Shown here: positions 25,467 to 37,874 of the stretch, piece by piece | Layout: each line of letters starts with the position of its first letter | How positions within the stretch are numbered: position 1 is the first letter of the stretch | DNA from: Pisaster brevispinus | Taxonomy: Eukaryota > Echinodermata > Asteroidea > Forcipulatida > Asteriidae | Reading direction: 5' to 3' | Assembly: GCA_023634235.1 (NCBI GenBank) | Contig: JAMKCF010000006.1 | Location: 23,451,163-23,515,162, forward strand | Length of the DNA: 64,000 nt | Notes under the pieces: model-generated | What the model was told of the DNA's origin: nothing | The model's database searches: none | The model's input: only the letters and a program-made list of their open reading frames with translations | Program-made: the position numbers and the translations under genes

Positions 25467-25526
25467 AGAAGAAGAAGAAAACGAGGGAGAAAAGGGAGAA
25501 GAAGAAGGGGAGAGGAGAAGAAAAGT
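25467..25526 (+). repeat. 60-nt polypurine tract
   Basis: An almost uninterrupted run of A and G (GAAGAAG and GGGAGAAG motifs), which could form triplex DNA. It is non-coding. Confidence 0.8.
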
Positions 25527-25734
25527 ATTATTCATGTAATTAAGAATGGTGTCAAAATCATACTCTGGGTCGGTCATTTATCAAATCGAACCGTTACATA
25601 ACATTGCATTAGTACTTCAGTATCTTCAAATTGGGGTGTTAGTAATCATAACAGTCGTACTAGCAGTAGCGTAAAGTCTATCCCGAGCAAATGTGGCTCA
25701 TCATTCCGGTGTTTATATCCGGCTTCATTTGCGT

Positions 25735-25906
25735 TTAACGACTGAGAGTATTTCTATTCCCTCTGGACAGGATGCCAGTCCATCGCAGGTTACTCCCCAG
25801 CTCTAGACCGGTACGCATAATACTCCTGGGTGGAAAGAAGCAATTATGACACAGCACCTTGCTCAAGGGTCGCGACTGACTAGGCCAGGATTCGAACCCA
25901 GGTAGT
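25735..25906 (-). mobile_element. SINE-like repeat
   Basis: Contains GGATGCCAGTCCATCGCAGG, CTCCTGGGTGG, CTTGCTCAAGG and GGATTCGAACCC, a word set I recall from a widespread family of tRNA-derived SINE-like repeats in marine animals. The last motif read on the minus strand (GGGTTCGAATCC) is a perfect RNA polymerase III box B, so the element points left. Boundaries are approximate. Confidence 0.5.
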
Positions 25907-28900
25907 ATTAGGTTACAAAAATAAACTTGAAGTCTGCAATATTAATCGCAAAAGAAGAATTGTTTCTATGTTGCAACCAACAACCTTGCGGTTAGTTGTT
26001 CATACACAAATCACTGGGTTTTATTTGTTCTTTGAAAAAAACCTGGTTGATTATTTTTGAGCGTGTGGGGAAAACCCGCATATGGGAAAAAACTTGGCGT
26101 TTCCCCTTGTTCTCAGCTAGGTGACAAACACCTGTATAAACGATCGTTCAGGAATGTATATGTTTACTGTCGAAAAAAGGATTGTAAGTAAGGACTTCGC
26201 ACTGTGGGGATGAGTGCACACAGAACACGTAACGCAGTTTTCTGCATGTGTTCAACGGTGTACTTTTACTTTAAAAAATATATATATTTATATATCAGAC
26301 CATTATTGTGGGGAATAACAACAGAGAACATTAATAATTTTTGGAAGGGGGTCTGAAACAGGTTCAGTCTGGTACTGACTTGAATGTTGCCCATTTTCTC
26401 ACGTACTAAATGCACACGTAAGTCACTAAAATATGCCTTGAAATTATACTGGATTAACTCTTAACCAAGTACATATGGTAAATAGCGTTGGCTTATAAAC
26501 ACAGCTTATCGTGTTAACAATTTCAACATATTTTGACTTGACTGTAAGACATGTTTGCAATATTATATGTCATTGGATATTTCATCACTCTGGTAGAGTA
26601 GTTCCTTTTTTGGTAACATTTTGAACATCTTGAAGTGAGTAATTAAATTCTTGCAATACGGACACTTTTATAGCCGAGAGAATCGTTCCACACTCCAATG
26701 TTTGTCAAAGTTTAAGGGGTCTATTTCTACTTTTCGGACTTGGAATACTACCACATGTTTGTTCTTTGATGATCTACCTCGAACACCCTCCTGTCTTGAG
26801 AAAACTTGATAAATAAATCTTATGAAATTGTAAAACATCATTGATATGTTTCCCGTGTGCAACATAAATATTGAATACCGGATTCTTTGATCGGGAATGT
26901 GATCAGCTTATTTTACCGATTCACCCCAGTTTGGTACGATGAGGAGAAGGGCCAGAGGCTAAAATCCCCAGCAAGAGAAGAGGAGGCGTACACCACAATA
27001 GCTTGCCCCCCAGTAGTGACAATTAGACGGCAGAGTAAATTGGAAAGACTGGGTGAATAGTTCCACAAAATATAAGTTTATTGATTTGCCAATATGAAGT
27101 TGACCCATTTAAAACGCGATTGGTACTTTACACCATGTAATGAAAGGTTATGACAACACATGGCGGATACAACACCCAAAGTTCCTGCATCACTATACAC
27201 CTCTATCCAAACAGCCTTTTATTATTTCCTTCTAATAACATTACGCCATATAGTTTTAGGGACCCTCATATTTTGGGAACCCTGGAATTTATGTAAATCA
27301 GTTTCCTCAGGAAAAGATTTTGTCCAATTGTTGAAGTTTATTTGATTGTCTTCCAGGCAGATACGGTACCTTCTTCTTCTTCTAGATAACACAGTCAACA
27401 GAGTTTCTGCAAACCCTGCTGACATTTGAAGATCAACAGTTTAGTATAATAGAGTTATATCCATCGCCGAGTCCCATGTCGATGTTACTTACCTCCTGTA
27501 GAGCTGTTATCTCAAGAAGTGATACGCTACGCGATTTGAAAATTCACCTAACCTATGAACAATTTCCCCAGTAAGCCTTTTGCTGTGGTTACCTCAAAGT
27601 ATGGCGTCGCGCAGTGAAACATTTGCCTCTCGTGGCGATACTAATCTAAAGAATTTCATTCTAAATACATTACTTTAAACAATACCAATCTACACCGTGT
27701 AAGCGCCTCGACGTTCTAAACCAAGTTTGAAACTTGTTGGCCTGCACGGTGCAGGATGGTTTATTGAGACTATAGTCAGTAATTACCCTTGTTCAACCGC
27801 TGCGTTCCTCCAATTTAATTCCTCTTCATAAATAGATTGCTAAGTGGAGAGCTTTTTTTATAGAAGATAATGTCAAGGCTATATTTACAACTGACAATTT
27901 AGTTGGGTTGGTGGTGGCGATCGCGGGCATGCACGAAGGGTTTGGCATTTGCTAAACTCCCTCAGATGCTGAAGTGAGAATTCCCACATGTAAAGACCAT
28001 CTGGAGTGTCGCAGTGATACAATAATAATTCACTGACGAGATGTCAATTGTTTCAACTTTTAAAAGTAAGATTGGTTTGGTGAAAGTGTGGGCATACGCA
28101 CTGAGAAAATACCGCATAGTTTCAGAAGTACGCCTGTAGGTTGCATTGCCTCATCGCTTCAATGTGATCAGTTGCGAAACGATTGCAAAACATTTCAAAT
28201 CGTCGTAGAGACTTAGAAGCACACATTGTCTCTTGCTTGTGCCTACACCATGTTTGCACCCAGCCGGATCTATGAACACATAGTCCTATGTTAAGCCTAT
28301 TAGTATTAGCAGGATGGGCTACACCCTGCATTGTTTGACGTGTCTCCTCTGTGATGGGCTTACTTCTGGCATTAGTTGTGTTTTATTTGGATTTGTTAAA
28401 ATGATACTAAAAAGTTTTTGGCATGATTTTTTCGACTTTACCGCCTTTTAGTCACTTTCGGTATACTTGAATAAATAATGAACAATACAGTTGACAGAGA
28501 ATGATTCAATTATATTCCAGGTGTCCTCACTAATTTAGCCGTCAGGTTTGATACATGACTATTTATATTTATGCACAAGTAGCTTCTTAAGAGGATTTTT
28601 GTGTGTGCAATTAATTATTGTGTGGTTCATGCATATGTGAGTGACACGGGAGCCATGCATTACACACTACTTTATATACCTGGTGACATTACAGTAACAA
28701 GTCATTTAGTTTCCGTTCCCAAAGAGCCTGGTAATTAACTCATTGTTCTCATCCCATTATCACCACACACTCCAAATGAATTCTCCAATTTATTCTCGAA
28801 CACTAATTTGTACATTTTAAAGTCATCAATAAGTGCTTTGATGGCCCGGTTGAGGGCAAAGAAAGAAATAGCAAGGAATATATTTACTGAGGTTTCGTTA

Positions 28901-31194
28901 TCCAGATTAAGCTGTATGTATTGAGACAACTGAACTGAAGTAGAGGTCCAACTCTTTCAATGTGGGACTGTATGATGGGAACTTCTGACTCCCCCCCCCC
29001 CCAATTCTCTCCTACAGTCTGGTGTAACAGAATTTAGAAGCCCTGCGTTTTGCATGATGTCAGACTAAGCTTGAAATGGGCCTAAATGTCAAAGAGCAAT
29101 TTGTGTCTTCTTGTAAATAGCCGCTTAGGGAATTAAGCTTTCTGATCATGTTCCCCACACGCCCTGCTTAGTGCGCGAACAGGCGTTGAAGACAACAACT
29201 AATTGCCCCTATAACGCCAAGACGCAGCAATTTTCAAGCCTAAAATGTTATTATTATTGTTGTCCTTGTTTCCTCACTTTCTTCCTTCTCAATGAGCAAT
29301 TAATGGATAGCCAAACCGTGAATGGCCTAGTTTAGTGATAGATTGCAATGTATAAAACCAAAGAGCAGACAGCTTGTATCACGGCCCTATGGTCGGACAC
29401 TCATAAAGTGCTGTCACGACGCATTATTAGGCGACATCATAGTATATAAATCATTACATATAAAGCTGTCTCAATAAACGGCCGAACAATCAGTCATTTC
29501 ACAACTTTGGATCTCCATGTCGTACATTGTACAATGAGCAAGACTCCTTCCATGTGATGTAGGGAAGACCGACCCAGACATTTTTATTCAAGTGATTTTT
29601 TTGCTTTGGAGTTAAAGGTATACCGGCTAGCCTCCATATTTTGAAAAGTTATCTGCAATTTGATAATATTGAGAATGTTAGCTGTACTTTAAATCTTTCT
29701 GACAGGTCGATTATCTTTACATTGTAAATTTGTAGACTCTGTGCAACGCTCAAAGCGGCCAAAATCAAGCTTTATGAATTATTGAATGTATAATAATTAG
29801 ATTTCATAACAAAATGTCAGAGAAAAAACATTTTACGACCTTCAGCATTTTAGGGTAGGTGTCTTAACCCCTCGACCACACGGCTTGCCCGGCGACGTGG
29901 GGCCAGCGTAGTAGTGATTGGATCTGGTCGGACAATTTGATCGCAACACATGAAGGAAAATATTAATTTCTTACCATATAGTGGACAAGCCTACAAATTA
30001 AATTATCTTAAATGCATATGATTATTCTAATAAATTTAATTTAAGAAGTGGTCTTTAGGTATCTGGAGTATTACCACGGCTCCAATGTTGACAGAATTTC
30101 CTTTGGTAAAGTTATGCATACGGCTGCAGAGTTTGGGTGCATTTGGTCGCTGAATGCTTGATATTGACGATCAAGCGCGTTCGTGCCCTCATTCTATGTA
30201 CATTGCTATGAGCAGAATTGTGTTCAATTAAGGAACATGGAAACAGCAACTAGGTTCATCAAACATGACCTAAAATCCTCTTAAAAGAACGCACAAAATC
30301 ATCTTTCTTTCCATAAGTGTTTATTGATTATGTCAGTATCGTGTTTCACAATTCCTCAGACTTCGTCACCGTAGTTTGTATTTAAAAAAAAAGGAAAAAA
30401 AAACAGGGAGCGAGAGCAGTGGGGGAGCGGGGGTGTAGAAATTAGGCTGGCGATGAACCTTTGAAAGAAGCTCAAACCGACACAACAAGAGAGAAACGAT
30501 AGGCATGTAGCAGTCTTTTTTTTTTAACCCACACGTCTCAAGCACTTTCCCCCCTCAATGTCTGCTTTTTAAGAACTTGACGAGAGACAATTAGAGACGC
30601 AGATTTGCACCTCGGAGCCCCGTCGACCCCGTACCCAATTTCAGCGTGTATGTATATTTTCACACTGGTTAATTTAAGAGAGCATGGAGTGTATTATCGG
30701 TCTCACACCACACAGTGTGAGAAGTGATGGAGTTTACGGCTGATCTATCACCGATATGTTGCTGTAATGGACAACAGTTGTCAACGAGAGAATGGAGTCG
30801 TGGATTCTGGTTTCTTTCTTCATTTCCAATCAATGATTATCTTTCTTATCTTTTCCCGTGAATGTCGAGCGTCCTCATTCCTAACTCCTTCAACCATTTC
30901 TTCCTTAATTTTTTCTGCAGATAGCTTGGCTTGAAATCAATTAATAACTTTGGCTAAAGTCAGAAGGGAAAAAAAAAACGTGTCCATTATTTTAAAACTC
31001 GCCCCAGAACTCTTTGGCGACTATCCCCAATTTCGAACTTAACCACACGATGAAGGATTAACGAAAAAGACAACGGTCGTTGGTTCAGGCGGTGGGACTA
31101 ATCCCAGCTTTTCAGGTCTTGTGCTATCGGCAAGTGGCTTCCACCTTGCTAAAAACAAAACTAAATCCAGACCGTGCCGGTTCCAACCAACAAT

Positions 31195-31385
31195 CTTCCG
31201 CTCTGAAAACTCTGAATATGACCCGGATTTTAGGCCATAGGAGACCCATTCGCATTTCTGGGTCAGGCTGACCCGAAAAGTGGTTACTGGGATTTTAACT
31301 CTGCGTCATTTTGACCCATTTCCACGTCATTTTGACACAAACTCCGGGCCTTACTGACCCAGGTGGGTCAAGCCCAGGGGACCAC
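31195..31385 (-). mobile_element. Diverged copy of the 56.8-kb MITE
   Basis: Shares TTTCTGGGTCAGGCTGAC, CTGGGATTT, TTTGACCCATT and TCATTTTGACACA, in the same order as the reverse strand of the element at 56775-57018. It has therefore inserted in the opposite orientation. The terminal repeats are eroded. Confidence 0.6.
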
Positions 31386-32923
31386 GGGAAGTGTTTAGAC
31401 AAGAGTCGGCCAGAATACATTGGATCGACTCTCCCATTAATCTTGACTTTCGGACTTGTTTGCAAAGGCTGTAGGAGATACACTTGGTTTTAAACCTTTT
31501 CGGATCTTGCATTTCAGTAACCTCAACAATACTGACATGGACTCCAATTAAAGGCTAAATTTCATAAAAAGAAAAAAAACACAAATTAAATTATTGATAA
31601 AAATGAGAGCACAGTTGTTGTTCTTTAATTCAATTTCCATTTGGATACAAGTCAATCCGACTGCAAAATAATAACGCGCTATGAAACGTGTAGTCATATG
31701 GAGCACGTTCCTGAAACAATGATATCGTCACTGATTGAAAAGACTTATTTTCCGTGTATCGTTTATGGGTTTGGGTTAACCACAACAATGCTTGCCTCTT
31801 TAACATTGCATTAAATATAGTGTGTATGAAGTATTTGTGTGTTGGACATTTGATACTCTATGTGTGAGTGCATAAGAGTGAAACGATAATGTCTTTGAGA
31901 GCATAAGGGAGCGGGTGGGGCACAGATTTAGGTATTTACCTCTTGTGACTTAAATAATTTATTCAAGTACTCTTCCAAATAAACTTATAAAAACAAGCAT
32001 TAATATATCAGAATATCTTTCTTATGAATTAATTGTAAATCTAGAGTTGGGTTGAAATATTAAAAATTAGTAACCTTCATATTTGTATATGTAAAAAATA
32101 GCAAGTCAAAACAGTAGAAATAAAAAATTATGATATTCATCAAATTTGTAAACTAAAAATAGAATTGTTTCCTAACCATTTCACGCAAAACCGATTATTT
32201 TATTGTTTTTCCTCTCTCTTCGAAAAACCTTTGAGTTGACCAATTGCACCAAATAAAGGAGATTACTTCTCCTTAATATCAAGCAAGAATGCCATCAACT
32301 ACAATCCTACTCCTCTTTTTTCTTCTACACAATGGAGACGCAATTGTGCCAGCTGAATATCTGTAGAGGAAAGAGGATTCACATAAAATGAAGGTCGTCC
32401 ATCATATGAAGTGATATCCATCACGCAGTGAATTATTGTCTAAAGGTTTCCTTTGTAATTGGTGTATATTATATTGGTATATTGGTCATCAAATTATGGA
32501 AACGTGTTTGTCAATTGCGGCGTTAAATCAATGTTATATTATTGCAAGCTATTTGTCAGTATCGTGTAAAATCAAGTCTTAAATGAAGGCCAATTGTTTG
32601 TACCGTTAGTATTATTAGAAAGACAACTCGGCACTTCGCCATTTTAAGTGATCAATGATGCATAGCATTTTGTAATTTAAATCACAGTTGTTTTTATAGG
32701 TGTATTTATTTATTCATCTTTTATCATGGTCATGTTTTATTTTTATTACTTTAAATATTCATATAAGGTTCAATCTCTAATTGAAGTACTGTTTATTAGG
32801 CAACATTAATTTTAAGGCTTCCCGTAACACGAAAGATACACAACTTTTGACCGGTTTGTGGGGACTCTGGTCTCGTCTGATGACGTCATGTTGAATGTGT
32901 ATAACTCTAAAGCCATGTCTGAA

Positions 32924-33074
32924 TTGGCTGATATGGCTACGGCTTTATTACCTTTGGCTGATGTGACTACAGCCTGATTACCATTTTGCTGATGTGGCTA
33001 CGCTTGTTTACCATTGGTTGATGTTGCTACGGCTTGATTGTCATTGGCTGATGCGGCTACGGCTTCGTTACCAT
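32924..33074. repeat. ~31-bp tandem repeat, 5 copies
   Basis: Five diverged units of the type TTGGCTGATGTGGCTACGGC followed by TTGATTACCA. Each copy differs from its neighbours at several positions. Confidence 0.85.
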
Positions 33075-34568
33075 ATTAACACGCCTTGAATTATAGACTG
33101 CCCTTAGTAACAGCCGTAGCCACTTGTACCATTGCGGACACGGCATATAATCCTAGCTATCATGTTGTTTTGGTAACAAGGATTGGTTGGCATCTGTTTC
33201 ATCAGCGCATGCGTCAACCTTATTCCCACTGGCCGCCGAACGAGGTACGGTGCTTGAGTCATCTAGACGCACGTAACTCTTCTTGGGTTGAAATATATGC
33301 AGTATCCTGAATAGTACATCAACAATAGAGAGAATCATAAATTACTTATCGGAATAAATCCCGACATTGATGGAAGTGCATTTCAAATAGAACCCAGAGA
33401 ACGCTGTGCGTAGTTAGTCAGTGTTCCTGAGGTTGAGACAATTCCCGCGAGGTCCCCTTTTAGTTTTGATCTGGTTAATGTTTCCATACAGGCATGTCAA
33501 AATGATATTGATCAGCTATGTTCACGGCTGACAAAGAGGGTGTGCACAACAGATACAGACGACGTTATTGAACCACCTATTCTCCATGTTCTAATATTCA
33601 GATGAGTTAATGAAAACAAATTATATATTTTTTTATATAACCAATTCTTCGTCAAGAGGTCCAGTGGCGGTTCTAGTTTACCAACTAGCGTGTTTTTCAC
33701 TTCAGACGATCGAGCGAGTTAATTCAAGTCTAACATGTATGTATGTCATGTCCGCTTATTAGCATTTTAGTGAATTTTTAAGGTGTAATTTGAATTTTTC
33801 ATGCTCACAACGATACCGGAATGTTCTTCATTTAACATTAGATCAATTACAAATAGCATGTCATGTGCAAGCAAAAAAAGAAAAAGAAAACAACTCGTTA
33901 GTGTTTGCACGACATCACTAGATAGGGGGGAAAAAACATTGCTACAGTCTGGCATCTAATGTATAATGAAGATTTGGTTTTGAGTTGAATCAATACGGTT
34001 TGAGTTATGTAAACTCCTTGCCACGAATTGCTTGCTGCTGTAAAAATACTGACCATTGGTAAACATTGGTAAAAATAAACTGCAATCTCAGACCATGATG
34101 CCATTATTCACCGCGGTCTCTAGAGGACATAAACCAACTGGAACCAATCCGGTTGATTAATAGGCAAAAAGCACAAAGGTATAAGTTGAAGGATTAAACA
34201 CGATAATTTGATTCTTGAACTAGACACAGTACCCTTTGAGTTCTACGTAACCTTGATCTGATTCAAGAATAATCTGATTCAAGATTATCACGAATAGCTG
34301 GATGTGTACAACTACGAGCAAGCCAGAGTTTAATGTTCAGACTATGCGGTTCTATAATAATAATGACAATCATGGGGTCATTTGTCATCGATTTATCATT
34401 GTGATAATCTTAATTGATTTCAAGTAAAGTACATTATTTGATTAGTTGTTTTTGTTTTTGTTTTGTTTTTTGTGGAGGTTTGAAAGCCCCTTGATCATAT
34501 ATTGCATGTGCAAAAAAATGTTTCCACAGTTAGTCTGATCACGTCGTGATCACGTCAAAGTAACAAAA

Positions 34569-34856
34569 ATGGCATGTAAAGCCACTAAACCACCATCATT
34601 AATCAATAGGCGCAATAGTTATGAAGCCGCACAAAATCTAACAAACTACGAATTATTCTTTGTTGTTTTACTGGGTGGTTGGATTGGAGGTTTTATTAAA
34701 AACCAAAGAATGGAATATTACTTTGCCAAAAAAGCAAGAAGTAGCAATGTTCGCATAATGTTATCAACTCCTAGTATTCACAGGAATAAGATGGCTAGTA
34801 AAAAAATCATTACTTATCCGACAGAGGGCGCCAAACCGTTTTCTTGGCTAAAATAA
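34569..34856 (+). CDS. Unassigned 95-residue ORF
   Basis: The start codon is in good context (AAAATGG). The predicted product has a basic N-terminus, one possible membrane segment (YELFFVVLLGGWIGGF) and a basic C-terminus ending FSWLK. The region just upstream holds a near-palindrome of GATCACGT units with a CGTCA half-site. A truncated SINE starts 14 bases after the stop. I recognise no family. It is open over its full length but could be chance or the remains of a transposon. Confidence 0.22.
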   Translation: MACKATKPPSLINRRNSYEAAQNLTNYELFFVVLLGGWIGGFIKNQRMEYYFAKKARSSNVRIMLSTPSIHRNKMASKKIITYPTEGAKPFSWLK

Positions 34857-34869
34857 AGTGAAAACCTTT

Positions 34870-35109
34870 TTTTATCGCCATCAATTAAGGCAGGGATATT
34901 AATGAGCCCCTGCAAGGGTCGAGGTTGAAATTGTGTTTGAAAAAGCCTTCGGAGGGCCACGGCAGCCCGGGCTGTATACTCCACAGGGAGCTGAGTACGA
35001 TTAAAGGAATGTTCATGGCCCGGTGAACAGGGTACTAATGTAAATTGCAACGCTGTTGTAAATGCGCTATATAAGAACTAGATGTTATTAGTATTATTAC
35101 TATTATTAT
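34870..35109 (+). mobile_element. tRNA-Leu SINE, head-truncated copy
   Basis: Shares the body of the complete copy at 35383-35716: TGTGTTTGAAAAAGCCTTC, CCACGGCAGCCCGGG, CTGTATACTCC, GCTATATAAGAACTAG, and a tail of ATTATT repeats. The tRNA-like head is missing. Confidence 0.75.
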
Positions 35110-35235
35110 CGTGAATTACGGTATCGTCATCGTGAATTACGGTATCGTCATCGTGAATTACGGTATTGGCATCGTGAATTACGGTGTCGTCACCGTGAAT
35201 TACGGTATCGTCATCGTGAATTATGGATTCGTCGT
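35110..35235. repeat. 21-bp minisatellite, 6 copies
   Basis: Unit CGTGAATTACGGTATCGTCA plus T, six copies, the last one decayed. It begins directly at the end of the ATT-rich tail of the preceding SINE, so the two may have arisen together. Confidence 0.92.
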
Positions 35236-35382
35236 CGTGTATCTTCGTCGATAATTCAACAGTACGTGTACGACACTTTGTTCAACTGTGTCAGACAGAT
35301 TACTAAAACACACAATGGAAGCATTGTTTTGGGGTCAAGTTTTGAATCATGATTCCATTTGCTTGTAAGTAGAACTGAAGTT

Positions 35383-35716
35383 GGTAGTCATGGCTGAGCG
35401 GTTTAGAGCATCGAATTCAAGTTCTGGTGGTTAATTCACTGGTATGGGGTAAGGGTTCGAATCCCGGTCATGACACGTGTGTCCTTGCGTAAGATACTTT
35501 ACTAGAGTTGCTTCTCTTCCCCAAGGGGTATAAATAGGTACCTGCGAGGGTAGAGGTTGATATTGTGTTTGAAAAAGCCTTCTGAGCGCCACGGCAGCCC
35601 GGGGCTGTATACTCCCCAGGGAGCTGACATATATTAAAGGAATACTACTGGCCAAATGACCAGGGCATTATTGTAAAATGCACTATATAAGAACTAGTTA
35701 TTATTATTATTATTAG
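35383..35716 (+). mobile_element. tRNA-Leu(CAA)-derived SINE, full length
   Basis: The head (35384-35476) resembles tRNA-Leu: GTCATGGCTGAGCGGTTTAG (box A), the CAAGTTCTGG anticodon region with CAA, and GGGTTCGAATCCC (box B). A body of about 220 bp shares its sequence with the copy at 34870, and the element ends in (TTA)n at 35697-35715. The tail abuts the stop codon of the SLC46-like gene, which is on the opposite strand. The intact box A and B suggest it was transcribed by RNA polymerase III. Confidence 0.85.
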
Positions 35717-35718
35717 AC

Positions 35719-37874
35719 TTACATGTTAATTCCAATTGGAAGTAGTAGAATTGCAGAAGCCATTAAGTACGTCACCGAAGGGTGAGAGTTATGGGCTTTA
35801 CCGAGTTCATATCTCAAGACTCCATTCAGTAGAAGAGGTGAGACGAATCTGGCTAAGCTAATGACCACTGCAAGGCATCCAAATACAGCCCCTGTTAAAA
35901 AAGACAGAAGCTAGGTGTAAAAATTGCGTTTGAAATCGTTGGAATGCAGCTTTAGAATACTAGGAGGACAGGTTCTAACATCTAGAATAAAGTATAGATA
36001 AAGTTTCAGTTATGCCTTCGTATGAAGCGTACCTTGTTCATGATCATCGACTTGTTCAGATAGCTTGCTTTTAATTATCGGCAGAGGTAGAAGTAGAAAC
36101 ATCCCAATCAGTGGTGCTATTTGGAAAATAAAAGAAAAAAACATTTAATTACTCAGAATTATGAATAAACCTTTATAGGTGATAAACAAACATTCAACAA
36201 ACCTCACACAAACGCAAATTAAATAACAATAATAATAATAATAATCATCATCATCATCATCATAAAACAATAATCAATTTTAGTAAAATAACACAACGTT
36301 AATATTATGTGGTTAGATTTAGATCCAACAACGAGATGTGGGTTCCGCTGATTTCAATCCAACCATGAACATTATTAGTTCACTCGTAGAAAAATTACCT
36401 CTATATTGTTTACTTCTGGAGAATGAGCACACTTCCGAAAGTATAGCACTGGTTGCCATGTCTCTAGTAGCTGACAATGAATTACAAAATAGTAAATAAA
36501 CTACTCATAAAAGCTTTATAGTGTAAATTTGAGACACTTCTTGTTGTGTACGGTCAGCTTACAAGCTAAATGAAATTTGAAACCGAAGTATGCGAATCTT
36601 ACCTATGTAGGCTAACCAAAGGGTCGTTGGTGCAAACGCCGTAGTCAGCAAATAGCCAATCCCGGACAAAAACCCAATGTACACCATCCAGTACACGGAG
36701 ATACACAAACCAAACAAGGGCATTGCAAAAATGGCGACTGTTAAGGAAATAAAAGATACGGTTAAAACGAGAAAAAAAAAGTCTATTCATGATCACTGAG
36801 TCATTTATATATTGTGGCTAACTTATTAAGAACGGTGTTGGGTAGTATTTGTTACGCTAAAAACCTGGCTGGGTATTCTTGGGACTTATATATGAGATAG
36901 TCAAGACACTTACCAACAGCAGGCAGGGCATTGCTGATAGCACCGTATGCTCCAACCGTATCTGGCATCCAACAAAAAGGTGGAGAAAGTCCATAAATGA
37001 TGACATTACCAGCCGTAGCTTCAAAGATAAGTGTCCACAGAGAAGCATTGATTAAGAGCAAAACTAAGCGCCACCTACGACCAACATGAGCTTTATCGAA
37101 GAGGGAAACGATGTTCTTTAAAATGTCTTTTGGTACATTATTGGGGAACGGTCGTCGTTTCACAGTCTCCAACACAAAACAAGGAATGATGGTGTAAAGT
37201 AAATTCGCAAGGGCCACCCCGGCTGTGATAGAGTAGACAATGACGAAGTTGTTCCCGGTGTGTTGAAGAGTCTCACCAATGGCGAACTGTATCACACCGA
37301 ATGAAAACTGGATCAAACCGTCCACGACAACCAACCTGAAGGCTCTTGAGTTACCCGTGTAGAGGTCAGCAACGTACGCCTCTGAGATGATAGCCGCAAA
37401 GACTGCGTCTCCGGCCACACCTAAGATAGCCTCTCCTAATATTAACAACCAAAGCTCCAACTGGAAAAGTGCAATACAAAGAAAAAGAACGGATGCTAAG
37501 AAATGGCCAGTTGCATTAATGATGAACATTGGTCTCCGCCCGACAAAATCACTTGCCGCACCGAGAACAAGTGCAACAACTATCGGAGGAAACACGGACG
37601 TGTCTTTCATGAAAGTAACCCATAAAGCTGTCTGGCCCTCAATCCACTTATCCGTGGGGTCTTCGTGATGTGAACAACTGTTCATACCAGTTGGGATGGT
37701 GTAGTTCTTCTTCTTAGCAAGACGATGCTCGATGTATTGAGATCTTAAGGTGACAAGTGCCCCCTGAACGAAGTTAATGAGGATAAGTATGGGTTCCACT
37801 GTAATCAGTCGATTGGATGCACGACCGTGGTTTCGATGCATTTCATACATCTCAGGTGACTTGCTTGAGGCCAT
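35719..37874 (-). CDS. SLC46-family MFS transporter, complete
   Basis: SLC46 proteins are proton-coupled major-facilitator carriers of folates and related small organic anions; the substrate here is unknown. Exons in order: 36914-37874, 36603-36737, 36399-36470, 36033-36116, 35719-35891 (stop TAA at 35719-35721). They sum to 1425 bp, 474 residues, close to the family's usual length. The start ATG at 37872-37874 precedes a polar N-terminus and the first helix (VEPILILINFVQG). Seen: the MFS motif A GAASDFVGRRP at residues 105-114; an N-glycosylation-type NYT at 57-59 and Cys in the first extracellular loop, as in SLC46; helix-rich stretches throughout; LPLPIIKSKLSE in exon 4. The stop overlaps a donor-like GTAAGT, so an alternative longer end is conceivable. 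Subfamily (A1, A2 or A3) is not resolvable. Confidence 0.9.
36225..36263. repeat. (AAT)n(ATC)n microsatellite
   Basis: Compound trinucleotide run in the intron between SLC46 exons 3 and 4. Confidence 0.95.

Larger units (their letters stand above)
22093..34568. other. Gene desert with satellites and relics
   Basis: No gene is supported. It contains the TTTG array (23789-24172), a tRNA-like relic (24873-24935), a polypurine tract (25467-25526), a SINE-like relic (25735-25906), a diverged MITE (31195-31385) and a 31-bp array (32924-33074). A CpG-richer patch at about 23085-23310 has no open frame. A weak tRNA box-A-like relic lies near 29855-29905 (minus). A weak inverted repeat (ATTCACCC ends) spans about 26921-27058. 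Confidence 0.5.

Noticed and set aside
35384..35476. Functional tRNA-Leu gene
   Set aside because: The sequence runs on into a repeat body and TTA tail found in a second copy; it is the head of a SINE.
36599..36796. 65-residue ORF in the SLC46 region
   Set aside because: It is the wrong frame of exon 36603-36737; the spliced frame matches the transporter.
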